This document shows, in pieces, positions 5,602-6,660 of a DNA stretch of 6,660 nucleotides; the stretch's first letter is position 1, and every line of letters begins with the position of its first letter. The stretch covers positions 1 to 6,660 of the forward strand of contig CADCQU010000166.1 of NCBI GenBank assembly GCA_902803635.1. Direction: 5' to 3'. This DNA comes from an uncultured Lachnospiraceae bacterium. GTDB taxonomy: Bacteria; Bacillota; Clostridia; Lachnospirales; Lachnospiraceae. Under the pieces are notes generated by a model that saw only the letters and a list, made by a program, of their open reading frames with translations, did no database searches and had not been told where the DNA came from. The translations under genes and the position numbers were made by a program.

Positions 5602-6660
5602 ATGAAAAAACGGCTTCCCCTCTATCTTGCTGCTGCCGTGCTTGCGTTCTGTCTGCTTACGCTTTTCGCGGCCCGTCCCGCCCATGCGGCGGCGAAGATG
5701 AGCCTTGTCACGGCAAATGGCTCGCTTGCGAAGAATTTCACGCTGACGATGAAGCAGACGCGCTACCCCTACCGCGGCGGGACACGCATCATCCCGAAAT
5801 TCACCCTGAAATACCAAAAAAAGACCCTCGTGGAGGGCCGGGATTTCAAATTCTGGACAAGCAACGCGAAGGCCGTTGGCACGGCGACGCTCTCCATCCG
5901 GGGCCTCGGGCGTTTCCAGGGTACCTTGCGCGTCCCCTACGAAATCATCCGTCGGGCCTCGAAATATCTCTCGGCAAAGATCTCCTCTACCACCTTTAAA
6001 GCGACCGGAAAGTCGATTACGCCAAAGGTAAAGATCACCTACAAGGTCGGAAATAAGACGGTCACGCTCAAAAAGACGCGGGACTACCAACTTACCTATA
6101 AAAACAACGTCGCCCCCGGCACTGCAAAAGTGATCATAAAGTACAAAGGGAATTATCGCGGAAAAAAGGCGCTGGCATTTACCATCCGGGCCATAGCGCT
6201 TCCCGTAACCACTGTCCTTTCCGCATCCGCCGGCACGGTCTTTGCCGATTCCGCCATCGACTTCGGTAACCTTCCCGCCTACTTCAAGATGGCCAAAATC
6301 GTCTCCGGGGATGCCGTGTACAACCGCATCATCGGGAAATCCTACCGCGAGAATCCCGATATCGGCCTGTCCCAGCTTCGCTACCTCAAGGTCCTCCACC
6401 GGAATTACAATGGGAAAATCCAGGTCGGCGAGATTGTGTGCAACGTGTCCATCGCGCAGGACCTTCTCGACATTTTCCGTGAGCTCTTTGAGGTTAACTA
6501 CCAGATTTACTCGATGGTCCTCGTGGACAAGTTCTGGACCGGCGACGGTCTTACGACCGACGAGGCCTCGGTGCGGGCGAACAACACGAGCTCCTTCAAC
6601 TACCGGAGGGCCTCCGACTCGCCCAATCTCTCGAACCATGCCTTTGGGAAGGCCATCGAC
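5602..6660 (+). CDS. Exported M15-family peptidase (D-Ala-D-Ala carboxypeptidase-like) with Ig-like repeats, 3' end missing
   Basis: 353 codons are visible, open to the window edge. The ATG has GGAGGA at 5589-5594, 7 nt upstream. Residues 1-29 form a signal peptide (MKKR, hydrophobic core, cleavage likely after AHA29). Two related Ig-like/bacterial surface repeats follow at about 45-116 and 121-196. They share the pattern ..IxPKxxxxY...L...xDxxxxxxN....GTAxxxIxGxGxxxG....F/Y.I. The C-terminal part (about 205-353) matches the VanY-like M15 region. Just before the edge it shows SFNYR followed by SNHAFGKAID, where H346-x6-D353 gives two of the three zinc ligands. The catalytic Glu and third ligand His should lie beyond the window. 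The product probably trims peptidoglycan stem peptides outside the membrane, with the repeats positioning it at the surface. It is divergent from rnf and has no obvious functional link. Whether the enzyme is complete cannot be judged. Confidence 0.88.
   Translation, partial: MKKRLPLYLAAAVLAFCLLTLFAARPAHAAAKMSLVTANGSLAKNFTLTMKQTRYPYRGGTRIIPKFTLKYQKKTLVEGRDFKFWTSNAKAVGTATLSIRGLGRFQGTLRVPYEIIRRASKYLSAKISSTTFKATGKSITPKVKITYKVGNKTVTLKKTRDYQLTYKNNVAPGTAKVIIKYKGNYRGKKALAFTIRAIALPVTTVLSASAGTVFADSAIDFGNLPAYFKMAKIVSGDAVYNRIIGKSYRENPDIGLSQLRYLKVLHRNYNGKIQVGEIVCNVSIAQDLLDIFRELFEVNYQIYSMVLVDKFWTGDGLTTDEASVRANNTSSFNYRRASDSPNLSNHAFGKAID

Noticed and set aside
5544..5999. Plus-strand frame overlapping the start of the M15 gene
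   Set aside because: It is out of frame with the signal-peptide and peptidase frame, starts inside the predicted promoter, and gives an unremarkable product.
5500..6639. Long open frame (379 codons) on the minus strand opposite the M15 gene
   Set aside because: The plus-strand frame has a ribosome binding site, signal peptide, repeats and an H-x6-D motif. The minus-strand frame has no recognisable domain and runs across the promoter region.

Overview
This window carries a complete Rnf complex operon (ferredoxin:NAD+ oxidoreductase, an ion-translocating respiratory complex). It lies on the minus strand between the start of an exported protein gene (positions 1-239, minus) and a divergently transcribed, exported M15-family peptidase gene (from 5602, plus). 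Both flanking genes run off the window.

Organism: a strict anaerobe is likely. The subunit set is the clostridial type, with a cysteine-rich RnfB and the order rnfC-D-G-E-A-B. The DNA is GC-rich (roughly 55-60% by eye), start sites have strong AGGAGG Shine-Dalgarno sequences, and the M15 protein carries Ig-like repeats of a kind common in gut and oral Clostridia and Coriobacteriia. A GC-rich clostridial Firmicute fits best and a coriobacterium is the main alternative. The window contains no taxonomic marker gene.

Layout from the operon promoter downstream (right to left): a shared intergenic region (5460-5601) with back-to-back promoters; rnfC (NADH/FMN/Fe-S subunit, GTG start); one continuous gene in which rnfD and rnfG are fused in frame; rnfE with a four-cysteine C-terminal tail; rnfA; rnfB; then a 195-bp spacer holding a palindromic, possibly mobile repeat element; then a gene for a membrane-anchored or exported protein. 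The junctions C/DG, DG/E and E/A are all 4-nt ATGA overlaps, so translation is probably coupled. Only A/B has a gap (15 nt).

How it works: RnfB takes electrons from reduced ferredoxin. They cross the membrane through the Fe-S site made by RnfA and RnfE and the covalent flavins of RnfG and RnfD, and return to RnfC, which reduces NAD+. This is coupled to Na+ or H+ export. Both flavin-threonine motifs are present in the fusion protein, so the complex looks intact. No apbE flavin transferase gene is in the window.

Most notable observations: the RnfD-RnfG fusion; the cysteine tail on RnfE; a six-base word (CATTTG/CAAATG) found 18 times by hand count across all reading frames, mostly at the expense of the preferred synonymous codons; the palindromic repeat element; and divergent promoters that may share one -35 hexamer.
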